Assembly (NCBI GenBank): GCA_018725175.1
Contig: QLTX01000001.1
Span: 1-54,375 of the forward strand
Reading direction: 5' to 3'
Length of the DNA: 54,375 bases
From: Candidatus Psychracetigena formicireducens
GTDB taxonomy: Bacteria; Coprothermobacterota; HKB111
The notes below the pieces were generated by a model, which saw nothing but the letters and a program-made list of their open reading frames with translations, was not told where the DNA came from and searched no databases. Within the stretch, counting starts at the first letter, position 1; each line of letters opens with the position of its first letter. Below are positions 44,746 through 53,229 of this stretch, one piece after another. A program made the translations under genes and the position numbers.

Positions 44746-45306
44746 TTAAACCCCCTCTATAAAAGTAAGGGAGATGGGAAAGGTGATTCTACCGGTATTA
44801 ACATCAATACTGATGCCGCGAATATCTAAATTAGGAATAAATTTAGATTTCCTGATTCTTGCCAGAAACTCTGTGGCAAGATTAATATTTCTGGCTTCAA
44901 CTTGTAGGGAAATGCTTTTACCGCTCCTATCTATATTTACTGAACTGAAGGAAACCCCGGCAGGAGTTATTTTTTGGAGTTCAAGGAAAAGCCATCTCAA
45001 AGAGGTAGATTCTTCTTCTAACTTCACTATAGACGCTTCAACCCTTCCAATAGCAGCTAAATCCCTCTCTAATTCAGTTACTTTTTGCTTTACCTGGGCC
45101 AGGTTATTTATCTCATTTTCAACTTTATTAATTTGAGCTAAAAGCTGATTGTTTAAGGAGGTTTGAAAATAATAAACACCCCCAATTATGGCAACTATAG
45201 CAAAAAATACCAGTATAAGCGTTATTTCTTCTCCTTTAATTAATCTCCTTTTCTTAGCTTTTCTCGGTAGCAAATTAAATGATAAAAATTGTAGTTTTTT
45301 AGACAT
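44746..45306 (-). CDS. pilN: Type IV pilus assembly protein PilN
   Basis: A 186-residue protein from ATG 45306 (MSKKLQFLSFNLLPRKAKKR), chosen because GGAGG lies 9 bases ahead; an in-frame ATG at 45327 is less well placed. The short cytoplasmic FNLLPRK segment is the PilM-binding motif of PilN. It is followed by a membrane helix, a coiled coil and a periplasmic domain. It overlaps the pilM stop by 8 bases. Confidence 0.88.
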   Translation of the reverse strand: MSKKLQFLSFNLLPRKAKKRRLIKGEEITLILVFFAIVAIIGGVYYFQTSLNNQLLAQINKVENEINNLAQVKQKVTELERDLAAIGRVEASIVKLEEESTSLRWLFLELQKITPAGVSFSSVNIDRSGKSISLQVEARNINLATEFLARIRKSKFIPNLDIRGISIDVNTGRITFPISLTFIEGV

Positions 45307-46411
45307 ATGATGGTTCCTCCGAAACAAGCCTTAAGGCCAGGCCTAAGGCGCAGTTCAGTAGTATAGCTGAATCTACTAAAAATCTTTTATCTAACCCTTT
45401 TTTATGTTTAATATTTAATAAAGAAGTATTTAGTATGGTGTTCACTTCAAGGTTCTCATTTAGCGCTTCCACCAAACCCTTTAAGAAAGCACCCCCACCA
45501 CTTAAAACCAGGTTAAGTTTATCGCCAATAGGTAAACTCCACTCTTGCTGAGCAAAAATCTGCGATCTTCTAATCTCTGAATACAGTTTATCTTCGAGAA
45601 TTTCGGTGACCCGCATTTTCAATTCCTTGTAATTATAAGATTGCCCAGCATCAAATAACAGTCCTTCCTCTTTCTTAAATCTTTCTGCTTCCAATTGATT
45701 CAATTGTAGTCTTTGTTTAACAATAGTAGTAACCATGTCTCCAGAAAATGGGATAGCTCGGGAAAAAAATATTCTACCTCGGGCATAAAAACTTATAGAA
45801 CTAATGCTGGAACCTACATTCAAAATTGCATAAATCTCTTCTTCTTTAAACTCGGGTAAAAAACCAAGTGTACGCACTTCAGCATAGGAATCAATTTCAA
45901 TGGCAGTAAGTTTTAGTCGTGCTTTGGAGAATCCCTTGATTAAGGGATCCAGGACAGTGTTAGGAACTGCTACCAACAAGCCTTTATAATACTTCCTCCC
46001 ATCTTTTTCGAAAACTTCCAGAATTTTATAATCATACCCGCTTTCTTCAATCGGGAAATCAAGCATTTTAGCACCTTCCCACTTAATCATTTCTCCAACT
46101 TCGTCTATGTTTACATAAGGTATAGTGAACTCGGTAGTTCTAACCAGATCGCTTGCAATAGCCACTACTGCATTAGATGCTTTTAGATTATAGGCAGATA
46201 TGACGATTCTTAATGCTTCTGCCAGTGCTAGAGGGTTTTTTACCAGTCCCTCTTTACTCAAAAGGTCCTGTGGGGTGGGAGATAGCGCTGCACCTTCAAC
46301 CACGGGTTCACCTCTAACACTCCCCAGGAGAACAGCTTTGATGGTATTGGCACCCACATCAACCCCAAGAACCTGTTTACTACCTTTTCCAAAACTAAAA
46401 ATAGGTTTCAT
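45299..46411 (-). CDS. pilM: Type IV pilus assembly protein PilM (actin-like ATPase)
   Basis: Cytoplasmic actin/FtsA-fold protein that binds the PilN tail. From ATG 46411 (MKPIFSFGKGSKQVLGVDVG) it is 370 residues; the upstream ATG 46426 lies within the Shine-Dalgarno ATGGAGG. GVDVGANTIKAVLL and LNLVLSGGGAFLKGL are the nucleotide-binding signatures. The start overlaps the preceding gene's stop by 4 bases. Confidence 0.92.
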   Translation of the reverse strand: MKPIFSFGKGSKQVLGVDVGANTIKAVLLGSVRGEPVVEGAALSPTPQDLLSKEGLVKNPLALAEALRIVISAYNLKASNAVVAIASDLVRTTEFTIPYVNIDEVGEMIKWEGAKMLDFPIEESGYDYKILEVFEKDGRKYYKGLLVAVPNTVLDPLIKGFSKARLKLTAIEIDSYAEVRTLGFLPEFKEEEIYAILNVGSSISSISFYARGRIFFSRAIPFSGDMVTTIVKQRLQLNQLEAERFKKEEGLLFDAGQSYNYKELKMRVTEILEDKLYSEIRRSQIFAQQEWSLPIGDKLNLVLSGGGAFLKGLVEALNENLEVNTILNTSLLNIKHKKGLDKRFLVDSAILLNCALGLALRLVSEEPSYV

Positions 46412-47415
46412 GGCTGATACCTCCATTCTTTGAATATAAATAACTTCTTCACCAATAAATGCTCAAATTTTTCATAAACAGCCTTATTATTTACTAAGGT
46501 GGTCTGTCTCTCAAACTTGAGGTTCTTCGCAATAATCATACCATTAAAATGCACTGAATTGCTAAAATTGAATTCTTCTGCAATTAATACTCCATTTCCC
46601 GAAACATCTCCCTTAAAAAATGCTTTATCTTTAATTATAAGCATTATTTTATCAAATTCCAATGGGTACGAAGTATGGAAATCCTGATTTAATATAATAA
46701 TGGTGCCATTGGAACTACCCTTTAAAGTTAAGGTACCATTTAACAGAAGGTTGGGGTTATTAATTACAAAAACATCAGGTAAGCCAGGCTCTTTTTCCAG
46801 GAAGTTTATCTGAAGGCTATTTCCTGTGTGAGTAAATGAGACTCTTTGACTGTCTGACAATAAAGACATCATATCGTTATATACAAAATAATCACTTCCC
46901 GGATTGGATAAATCCATTTTAAGTATACTTGAGGTAAGTGGTCGGAAATTGTTAGTAATTAAACTACTATCTGTTTTATTAGATATTTTAGAAAGCCCTT
47001 TTCCTATTATATTTAGCTGTTTATCAGATTCGAGATTTTCAGTAATAAAAACAAAATCAAGTAAATTGAAAACTTCACCTATTACCGTTAACTGTCTTTT
47101 GGCTCTATTCACCTCACCGGTAACCCTAATTGTTTGTACGGGATTATTATTAATATTTAAATTAAGTTTAACTCCATTTAAATCATAGTTCTTATTGAAA
47201 GATACGATATTTTTATTAATTATCTGGTATAAACCTAACTCTAATCCGCTCATCAACGAAGATTGTACTTTTAATGAGTCTTTAAGGTATGTTAAAACCT
47301 GAGCTTCCTGAATTAATAAAGTGGCAAAGCTGGTTAACAAAAGCATAACCAGAAAAGAAAGAATCATGGTTATTAAAATAATAGTTCCTTTATTGTTTAT
47401 AAGCGGGGTAGGCAT
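46408..47415 (-). CDS. PilX-like pilus-associated membrane-anchored protein
   Basis: A 335-residue protein starting LINNKGTIILITMILSFLVM, i.e. a short charged leader and one N-terminal hydrophobic helix as in PilX/GspK-type minor pilins. The glutamate of a classic prepilin is absent. The rest is beta-rich with repeated ISG/GN turns; the last third (SGNGVLIAEEFNFSNSVHFN) resembles a bactofilin- or polymer-like beta helix. It lies between prepilins and pilM with overlaps on both sides. A minor pilus tip component is a reasonable inference. Confidence 0.65.
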   Translation of the reverse strand: MPTPLINNKGTIILITMILSFLVMLLLTSFATLLIQEAQVLTYLKDSLKVQSSLMSGLELGLYQIINKNIVSFNKNYDLNGVKLNLNINNNPVQTIRVTGEVNRAKRQLTVIGEVFNLLDFVFITENLESDKQLNIIGKGLSKISNKTDSSLITNNFRPLTSSILKMDLSNPGSDYFVYNDMMSLLSDSQRVSFTHTGNSLQINFLEKEPGLPDVFVINNPNLLLNGTLTLKGSSNGTIIILNQDFHTSYPLEFDKIMLIIKDKAFFKGDVSGNGVLIAEEFNFSNSVHFNGMIIAKNLKFERQTTLVNNKAVYEKFEHLLVKKLFIFKEWRYQP

Positions 47416-47915
47416 ATAATATTAATATTATTTTCTCTTCTCCCAATTTTTAATTTCAACTCAAAGGTTACGCTTTCATTGTTTCTTAGGTAATTAAACT
47501 CCATAACATTTTGAACCAGGGGATTGCTGGTGGGTCTACGGAACTTAAAAGGATGACGATCAGGAAATTCATTCTCCTTTAAGCTGTTTTTATTTATGGG
47601 AACGGCAATGTATCTATATAAGTTCTTTCGACTTGGACTGAAGTAATATCCCACCACCACCTGATCAGAATTTTTTCCCCAGATTCCCCGGTAACTGCCC
47701 ATTCTTCCTTCCCTGATACTATTTAATTTCATAGAATGAATATCCTGCCTGATAATATGGTTAGCTATCCTGATGTTTTGAATGGTTTCTATCCTATCTC
47801 TTCCGTAAAGGGTTATATTTTTCATCCCCACCAGTGTAGAAATAAAGGGGAATACCACTATAATCGCTATAGAAAAAGAAATAATAATTTCTAACAGAGT
47901 GAACCCTTTATTCAT
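47397..47915 (-). CDS. Type IV prepilin-like protein (PilW-like minor pilin)
   Basis: A 172-residue protein with a short leader and class III signal MNKGFTLLEIIISFSIAIIV: cleavage after Gly4, methylated Phe, Glu at +5. A globular domain follows (IANHIIRQDIHSMKLNS is typical of PilW-like minor pilins). Overlaps both neighbours (4 bases upstream, 19 downstream). Confidence 0.85.
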   Translation of the reverse strand: MNKGFTLLEIIISFSIAIIVVFPFISTLVGMKNITLYGRDRIETIQNIRIANHIIRQDIHSMKLNSIREGRMGSYRGIWGKNSDQVVVGYYFSPSRKNLYRYIAVPINKNSLKENEFPDRHPFKFRRPTSNPLVQNVMEFNYLRNNESVTFELKLKIGRRENNINIICLPRL

Positions 47916-48307
47916 GGAGATTTAAGGGTGTACAAAATGAGAAGAGGTTTTTCTCTTACCCTTAAAGAGAGTCTAATTTTTTTAAATGGTTTTTCGCCAT
48001 CAGCAATCCCAAAATAATCTGGTTCTACTGTTTCAATTTCTTCTATCAACTCCACATCTTCAAACAACTTATAATTTCCTCCATCAATTTCAGCATAAGG
48101 TTTATAGAAATATTCTTCTAAAATATTTTCTGTTAAAAGGAGTGATTTACCAACAGTATCTATGTTTTTCAAAAGCTTAATATAAGAAGCGGTTATGCTT
48201 GTAGATAGATATATAAGAATAAGAAACCAGGTTATTGAGATTATTAATTCCATAAGGGTAAAACCCCTACTAAACTCATAATCTTTTTTATTATTTATTT
48301 TATTCAA
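47912..48307 (-). CDS. Type IV prepilin-like protein (PilV-like minor pilin)
   Basis: A 131-residue protein with a 15-residue charged leader and prepilin peptidase site SRGFTLMELIISITW, followed by a hydrophobic helix and a small polar domain. The position between two other prepilins, overlapping each by 4 bases, is that of a minor pseudopilin cassette. Confidence 0.83.
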   Translation of the reverse strand: MNKINNKKDYEFSRGFTLMELIISITWFLILIYLSTSITASYIKLLKNIDTVGKSLLLTENILEEYFYKPYAEIDGGNYKLFEDVELIEEIETVEPDYFGIADGEKPFKKIRLSLRVREKPLLILYTLKSP

Positions 48308-48768
48308 TTAGACTCCAGGCGCATTCTTCCAGTTACGGGCATTAAAAAAAGAGTTATACTTCTTCCTCTGCTATTGGAAAGAGTGATTGTTCCTGAAGAA
48401 TTAGGGGAACCTGTAGGTGTAAATCCAAACCTATAAGATAACGATGCTCCTCTTACTATATTGTATCTTTCAATTATCACCCCTGAGGGTAAAACTATTT
48501 TTTTAAAAGATGGCGAACCTGGAGATATTTGCACAAAATAATAGTTATTATCTTTAGAACTGAAAATAGCTTCCATAACTCGTGAAGAGACCATTGCCTT
48601 AGTCTGTAAATGCCTTAATTCCTGCAGAAGAACCCTGGATGAGTAGTTCATTCTTTCTTCTAAAATAATACCCATTAAAACATTATGAACTGGTAAGGAA
48701 AATAATAATATAATAGAAAAAACAGTGAGCAATTCAATATAGGTTAAACCTTTAGAATTAAAAGCCAT
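48304..48768 (-). CDS. Type IV prepilin-like protein (GspH/FimT-like)
   Basis: A 154-residue protein with leader and signal NSKGLTYIELLTVFSIILLF: cleavage after Gly, Leu instead of Phe at +1, Glu at +5. The C-terminal part, with alternating strands and FTPTGSPNSSGTITLSNSRG, matches GspH/FimT pseudopilins. It is the first gene of the pilus run, 26 bases after the M20 peptidase stop. A G+4 TYIEL variant is a little unusual. Confidence 0.82.
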   Translation of the reverse strand: MAFNSKGLTYIELLTVFSIILLFSLPVHNVLMGIILEERMNYSSRVLLQELRHLQTKAMVSSRVMEAIFSSKDNNYYFVQISPGSPSFKKIVLPSGVIIERYNIVRGASLSYRFGFTPTGSPNSSGTITLSNSRGRSITLFLMPVTGRMRLESN

Positions 48769-48790
48769 AAACCGCTAATTTTAATTTTTT

Positions 48791-48807
48791 GTTATCAATT
48801 TGATAAC
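48791..48807. repeat. 17-base palindrome at the M20 stop / pilus operon leader
   Basis: GTTATCAATTTGATAAC: two perfect 8-base arms around one base, overlapping the M20 peptidase stop and 23 bases before the first prepilin start. On the - strand it is followed by A residues, not T, so it does not look like a terminator; an operator is possible. Confidence 0.4.
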
Positions 48808-49928
48808 ATTTCTAATAATTGGATAAACAGAGCTGTTCTATTAGAAATTTCCTTTAACTCAATATATTCATTTTCAGAATGAGCCCCATCACCAACTCCA
48901 CCCAAGCCATCCAGGGTAGGTATATTTAAATTAGCGGTAAAATTACCATCGCTTCCTCCCCCGGATAAATCATCTTTAATATCAAAACCCAATTCGCTGG
49001 CAATATTTTTTGCTTTGAGAAATAATTCTGTTATTTTCTCGGTTTTAACCATAGGAGGTCTGTTAATACTCCCTGAGACCGATATATTTATTCCTGTAGT
49101 GAAGGGTTTTAAAGATAATATTTCTTTCTCTACCTTAATAGCCTCTTCAACATTTATAGCCCTTATATCTACCAGAGCCTTTGCTTCAGCAGGAACAACA
49201 TTTCTCCTGGTTCCACCACTAATTACCCCTACATTAACCGTTGTTCCGAGTGCATAATTTGTCATAGACTCTAAATGTAATATTTGCAGGGCAAGTTCTT
49301 TTATAGCACTTAAGCCTTGTTGGTGTGCTGCTCCCGCGTGGGACGCTCTACCAGTAACTTCTATTTCAAACATCCCTACGCCTTTTCTTGCAGTTTTCAA
49401 ATTACCAGGTGGTTCAGCTGGCTCCAGAACTAGCACCTGCTGGCTTTTTAAAGCTTCTTTCTCAATTATTGACCGTGAAGACGGACTTCCTACCTCTTCA
49501 TCTGAATTATATAAAAATACAAACTTTTTATTAAACCTACGATTATTTTCTTTAAAATATTTGATAGCAAATATTGATTGTACTATTCCAGTTTTCATAT
49601 CAAATACACCTGGTCCATAAGCTTTATCTCCAACTATTTTAAAAGGTCTCCTGTTACTTTCACCCATAGGCCAAACTGTATCCATGTGGCACAAAACTAA
49701 AATCTGTTCCTCACCATCTCCATAGACAACTTTCAGATGGTTACCGTAGGTATCCTGTTTGATGACTTCCGAATACACCCCTAAATTATTACAGTAATTA
49801 TTTAAATAATTACCAAAAATATCGGTAGCTGATTTTTCAGTAGTAGGAGAATCCATGTTTACCAATGTTCTCAGCAGGCTCAGGAATTCATCCATATTCT
49901 TTTCAAGGTAGCCGGTCAGATTTCTCAT
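48795..49928 (-). CDS. M20 family metallopeptidase (glutamate carboxypeptidase/ArgE-like)
   Basis: A 377-residue zinc peptidase. Metal and catalytic residues are His81 and Asp83 (CHMDTVWPMG), Asp110 (GVFDMKTG), Glu144/Glu145 (NSDEEVGSPSS) and a late His in GDGAHSENEY; GRASHAGAAHQQGLSA marks the lid domain. Closest in style to carboxypeptidase G2-like enzymes that release C-terminal glutamate. It ends an operon with a kinase, a deacetylase and GH4, so it might act on a peptide or acyl group attached to an amino sugar; that is inference. Confidence 0.88.
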   Translation of the reverse strand: MRNLTGYLEKNMDEFLSLLRTLVNMDSPTTEKSATDIFGNYLNNYCNNLGVYSEVIKQDTYGNHLKVVYGDGEEQILVLCHMDTVWPMGESNRRPFKIVGDKAYGPGVFDMKTGIVQSIFAIKYFKENNRRFNKKFVFLYNSDEEVGSPSSRSIIEKEALKSQQVLVLEPAEPPGNLKTARKGVGMFEIEVTGRASHAGAAHQQGLSAIKELALQILHLESMTNYALGTTVNVGVISGGTRRNVVPAEAKALVDIRAINVEEAIKVEKEILSLKPFTTGINISVSGSINRPPMVKTEKITELFLKAKNIASELGFDIKDDLSGGGSDGNFTANLNIPTLDGLGGVGDGAHSENEYIELKEISNRTALFIQLLEMLSN

Positions 49929-49954
49929 TAAAACCTCCAGTATTAATTTCCATA

Positions 49955-50953
49955 CTAAATTATAGGTTCTTTAGTGCTCAGTTTCCTGTAAACATCTTCT
50001 GTAATTGGTATATTTGAGTTCTCTAATGCCAACAGGTATCCTCCAATTGCAGGGTCAAACTCGGGAAAAACTATCCTGGCCAGTGGAGCTGATAAATGAA
50101 GTGATAGAGTTAACTTATCAATTAAAGTAGGGTTATTTCCCCGAAAAACCCCACCAACTAAAACCACCTCTACTTCTTCCTTTTCTAATCCAGCTTTGTT
50201 TATCAGTTTACCAGCAATTTTCCCTAATTCTTCACCATGTTTAATAAGAATAGTTTGAGCAATATAATCGCCATCATTGGCAAAAACAAATAACCAGGGA
50301 ATAAGATTTAACAAACTCCTAACTTCAGGCCTGGTAAAAGATGGAAACAGGAAAAAACCAAAAACCAACTCTGATAACTCATCATAATTATTTAATCCAA
50401 CTGTTATTAGCACTTCTTTTTCTAATAAGGTTTTTGGTCCTAAACCATCATGAGACCTAAAAGAATGGTGAAGTATATCTTTAACCATACTAAGTGCTCC
50501 ACCTTCAAAACCTGTTTCATATCCTAATCCCCTTAAGGTAAACCATTTACTTTTGGGAGTTTTTAGGCATGCGTTTGCCCCAGTACCACATACCAGGGCA
50601 ACACCCCAACCTTTTTTGATTCCACCCCGTAAAGCAACCCAGGTATCATTAACTACTTTTAAAGGTAAGCCAGGATATACATCTTTCAATCCGCTACTTA
50701 ATTCTATGAAGTGAGCAGGTAAGTCTGCTCCAGCCAAACCGAATACCGCACCATCCAAATCTTTAGACGAAATAGAAGCCTGAGAAGAAGCTTCCTCAAT
50801 AGTACTTTTTATTGCTTCTAAAGCCTTTTCCAGACCTATAAGCAGGTAATTAGAAGGAGGGCCTTCGGCTTGGCCGACAATTAATCCCTGTTCATTCCCT
50901 ATAACCACCTTCGTCTTAGTAGCTCCACCATCAACTCCTAAATAATAAGGCAT
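49955..50953 (-). CDS. BadF/BadG/NagK-type sugar kinase (N-acetylglucosamine kinase-like)
   Basis: A 332-residue ASKHA kinase: phosphate-1 motif YYLGVDGGATKTKVVI at residues 3-18, GLAGADLPAH near 75, GVALVCGTGANA near 117-128, and VVLVGGVFRGNNP near the end. Characterised relatives phosphorylate N-acetylglucosamine or glucosamine. The PIG-L deacetylase and GH4 neighbours support an amino-sugar substrate. It starts 28 bases after the deacetylase gene. Confidence 0.88.
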   Translation of the reverse strand: MPYYLGVDGGATKTKVVIGNEQGLIVGQAEGPPSNYLLIGLEKALEAIKSTIEEASSQASISSKDLDGAVFGLAGADLPAHFIELSSGLKDVYPGLPLKVVNDTWVALRGGIKKGWGVALVCGTGANACLKTPKSKWFTLRGLGYETGFEGGALSMVKDILHHSFRSHDGLGPKTLLEKEVLITVGLNNYDELSELVFGFFLFPSFTRPEVRSLLNLIPWLFVFANDGDYIAQTILIKHGEELGKIAGKLINKAGLEKEEVEVVLVGGVFRGNNPTLIDKLTLSLHLSAPLARIVFPEFDPAIGGYLLALENSNIPITEDVYRKLSTKEPII

Positions 50954-50981
50954 CTATACATACCTCCCTACAAGTATTTGA

Positions 50982-51722
50982 CTAGGCATCCCATGAATCG
51001 GTATTGGCGTGAAGGTGTAGTGGAGTTAATACCTTAAAAGCTTCTGCTTTTTCCACATCCAGATATGCGCCATATTCCGAAGCTTTAAGTGATAAATACA
51101 GAGATAATAGAGTAAAAACATCCTCGTTAAACTGACTTTTATGACATTTTATAGCCTCTATCTTTCTTTCCCAATAAGATGAAATATCAATATAAGTATT
51201 TGGTCGGTGAGTAGCATAAAAAACTATAAATTTAAGCTCATGAACTGGTGTAGTAGGTTCTAAATGTGGCAGTGAAGAAAAAATAGCAGCTTCGGCACCG
51301 GCTAAACCGGTAATGACATGCCCCTGATGCGCTTCGTAAGGTAACCAGGGGTCGGGTAAAAAAATCCCTTCCGGTTTATTATTCCTTATAAGATGGATCA
51401 GCTGGTTTCTAAGGCTTTTATGATCAATTACCTCAGAATCTGTATATTCTAAGAAAACATGCTCAGCAATCCCTAATAGACTGGATGCTGATTTTGCTTC
51501 TATTTTTCTTATGTTTGTTAGAACCTCTGGAGAAATGTTTTTATCATAAGTACCATAACCGCCATTGGTTACAGTGATATAGGTTATTTCCATCCCTTTA
51601 TCTGCCATTTTAGCTAAAGTGCCCCCAGCAAACAATTCTAAATCATCAGGATGTGGCTGAACAGCTAATATTTTTTTACTTAGCTCTATATCGGGGATTG
51701 GCAAAAGGTCTTTAACTTTCAA
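50982..51722 (-). CDS. PIG-L family N-acetylglucosamine-type deacetylase
   Basis: A 246-residue LmbE/PIG-L fold enzyme. The metal motif HPDD is at residues 24-27 (QPHPDDLELFAGG), with a further histidine pair in HQGHVITG. The family removes acetyl from GlcNAc groups, including diacetylchitobiose deacetylases of archaea and mycothiol/bacillithiol enzymes. Its start overlaps the GH4 stop by 11 bases, implying they act on the same molecule. No signal peptide, so it is cytoplasmic. Confidence 0.88.
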   Translation of the reverse strand: MKVKDLLPIPDIELSKKILAVQPHPDDLELFAGGTLAKMADKGMEITYITVTNGGYGTYDKNISPEVLTNIRKIEAKSASSLLGIAEHVFLEYTDSEVIDHKSLRNQLIHLIRNNKPEGIFLPDPWLPYEAHQGHVITGLAGAEAAIFSSLPHLEPTTPVHELKFIVFYATHRPNTYIDISSYWERKIEAIKCHKSQFNEDVFTLLSLYLSLKASEYGAYLDVEKAEAFKVLTPLHLHANTDSWDA

Positions 51723-53061
51723 GGTATGACTCAGTTTTATTCTTATAAATGGAAAAATACTCTTTCTCTACTTCTATATACTCATCCACTACTTTCCTGG
51801 CTATTTTAATTGAAGGAACCAGGGGGTTTTTGGCTAAGGCTGAAACTAACTTATCGTAAGATGTTTTGCTAACTCCTTCAACAATTTCTCTTTCGTAACT
51901 CTTTACCTGGTTTATCAATAATTCAATTTCTTTGGGAATATTGTCAGTACTAAATGGCCTAATCAGGTTTTTACCGATATAAACAGGTACTTCTACGATA
52001 TCATCTGGATTAAGTCCACAAATAGAACCCTGGTTAGGAGTGTTGACCATAGCAATTTCTCCTCCGAGAGATAATCCTCTAATCACCTTAAGAGCTACCT
52101 CTACATAACCCTTACCTTCCTCCATTTTAATCCCCGAGTCAATTTCCAGGGAGTTAATTTTCTCTTCGCGTTTGTTAATATATTTATTATACACATCTAT
52201 TGGAGTCTCGCTTTTCTCTAACTCTTCAAACAATTTAAGGTTAATATCCCTAACCCTCTCCCCCCTGGTTTGTTGACTATCTTTCATCTCTTTATAGGCT
52301 TTATCGGTAAAGTGATAGTAATAAAGATAGGGATTAGGAAGCATTTCAATTTTTTGAACAAATTCAAGAGGTAACCCGGATAATTTTTCAAAATCCGGGT
52401 AATTACTGATGAGCTTTATTATCGTTTTTAGATAATCTTTTCCTTCTATATAAACCCCTTTTATCCAGCCTAAATGGTTTAAACCAAAATAATCAAGGTA
52501 TATTTCTTCTTCTTTCTTTCCTGATATTTTTGCAATAATACCTTTTATGGAACTCGGTACATCACATATTCCCACCACTTTTTGATGGGATGAATGAGTA
52601 TAAATTGCCTGAGTAATAATCCCTGAGGGATTAGAAAAGTTTATTAGCCAGGCATCAGGACAAGTTAAATGAATGGACTCAGCTATCTTGAGAACTACCG
52701 GGATGGTTCTTACTGCCATAGCAAAACCGCCCGGACCCACAGTTTCCTGACCAATTAATCCATATTTAAGGGGAACTTTTTCATCCAAAATCCGAAAATG
52801 CTCGCCTCCTACTCTGATAGTATTGATTACAAATGATGAATCCCTGAGGCAATCTTCCAGATTTTGAGTGTATGGTACTTTTACATCCACCCCTGACTTT
52901 ATCAATAGCGAGTTTATTACCTTTCCCATAAGCATCAACCTTTTTTCATCAATATCCATTAAGGAGATTTCTTTTAATCCTAACGTATTAACCAGGTTAA
53001 TTAAACCCTGAAATAATAATGGAGTTCTTGTTCCACCACCACCCAAAATTGCTATTTTCAC
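51712..53061 (-). CDS. Glycoside hydrolase family 4 (6-phospho-beta-glucosidase-like)
   Basis: A 449-residue NAD- and Mn-dependent glycosidase using an oxidation-elimination mechanism. IAILGGGGTRTP binds NAD; GQETVGPGGFAMAVRTIPV and NFSNPSG follow; metal ligands are Cys166 (GICDVPSS) and His196 (FGLNHLGW). GH4 members usually act on 6-phospho-glycosides imported by PTS, but no PTS gene is visible here. GAGGAG is just before the ATG. It is first of the four-gene operon, so the true substrate may be an amino-sugar disaccharide. Confidence 0.92.
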   Translation of the reverse strand: MKIAILGGGGTRTPLLFQGLINLVNTLGLKEISLMDIDEKRLMLMGKVINSLLIKSGVDVKVPYTQNLEDCLRDSSFVINTIRVGGEHFRILDEKVPLKYGLIGQETVGPGGFAMAVRTIPVVLKIAESIHLTCPDAWLINFSNPSGIITQAIYTHSSHQKVVGICDVPSSIKGIIAKISGKKEEEIYLDYFGLNHLGWIKGVYIEGKDYLKTIIKLISNYPDFEKLSGLPLEFVQKIEMLPNPYLYYYHFTDKAYKEMKDSQQTRGERVRDINLKLFEELEKSETPIDVYNKYINKREEKINSLEIDSGIKMEEGKGYVEVALKVIRGLSLGGEIAMVNTPNQGSICGLNPDDIVEVPVYIGKNLIRPFSTDNIPKEIELLINQVKSYEREIVEGVSKTSYDKLVSALAKNPLVPSIKIARKVVDEYIEVEKEYFSIYKNKTESYLES

Positions 53062-53121
53062 TGTTTATCTCTCCTCTTTCTTTTAATATTAAACTTCAAA
53101 ATAATCTCATGTCCTAAATAT

Positions 53122-53150
53122 ATTTAAAGTTAAAAAGCCGCATCAATCAA
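53122..53150 (-). promoter_or_regulatory. Candidate promoter for the GH4 operon
   Basis: On the - strand, TTGATT (53145-53150) and TTAAAT (53122-53127) with a 17-base spacer, about 60 bases before the GH4 start. Each hexamer matches consensus at four positions. Confidence 0.4.
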
Positions 53151-53229
53151 ATTTTATTTACTACCTATTAAAGGAGGTCGTTTTTATAGAGATAAGATAC
53201 CACAAGATGGCGAAAAATGCAAATGAAAA

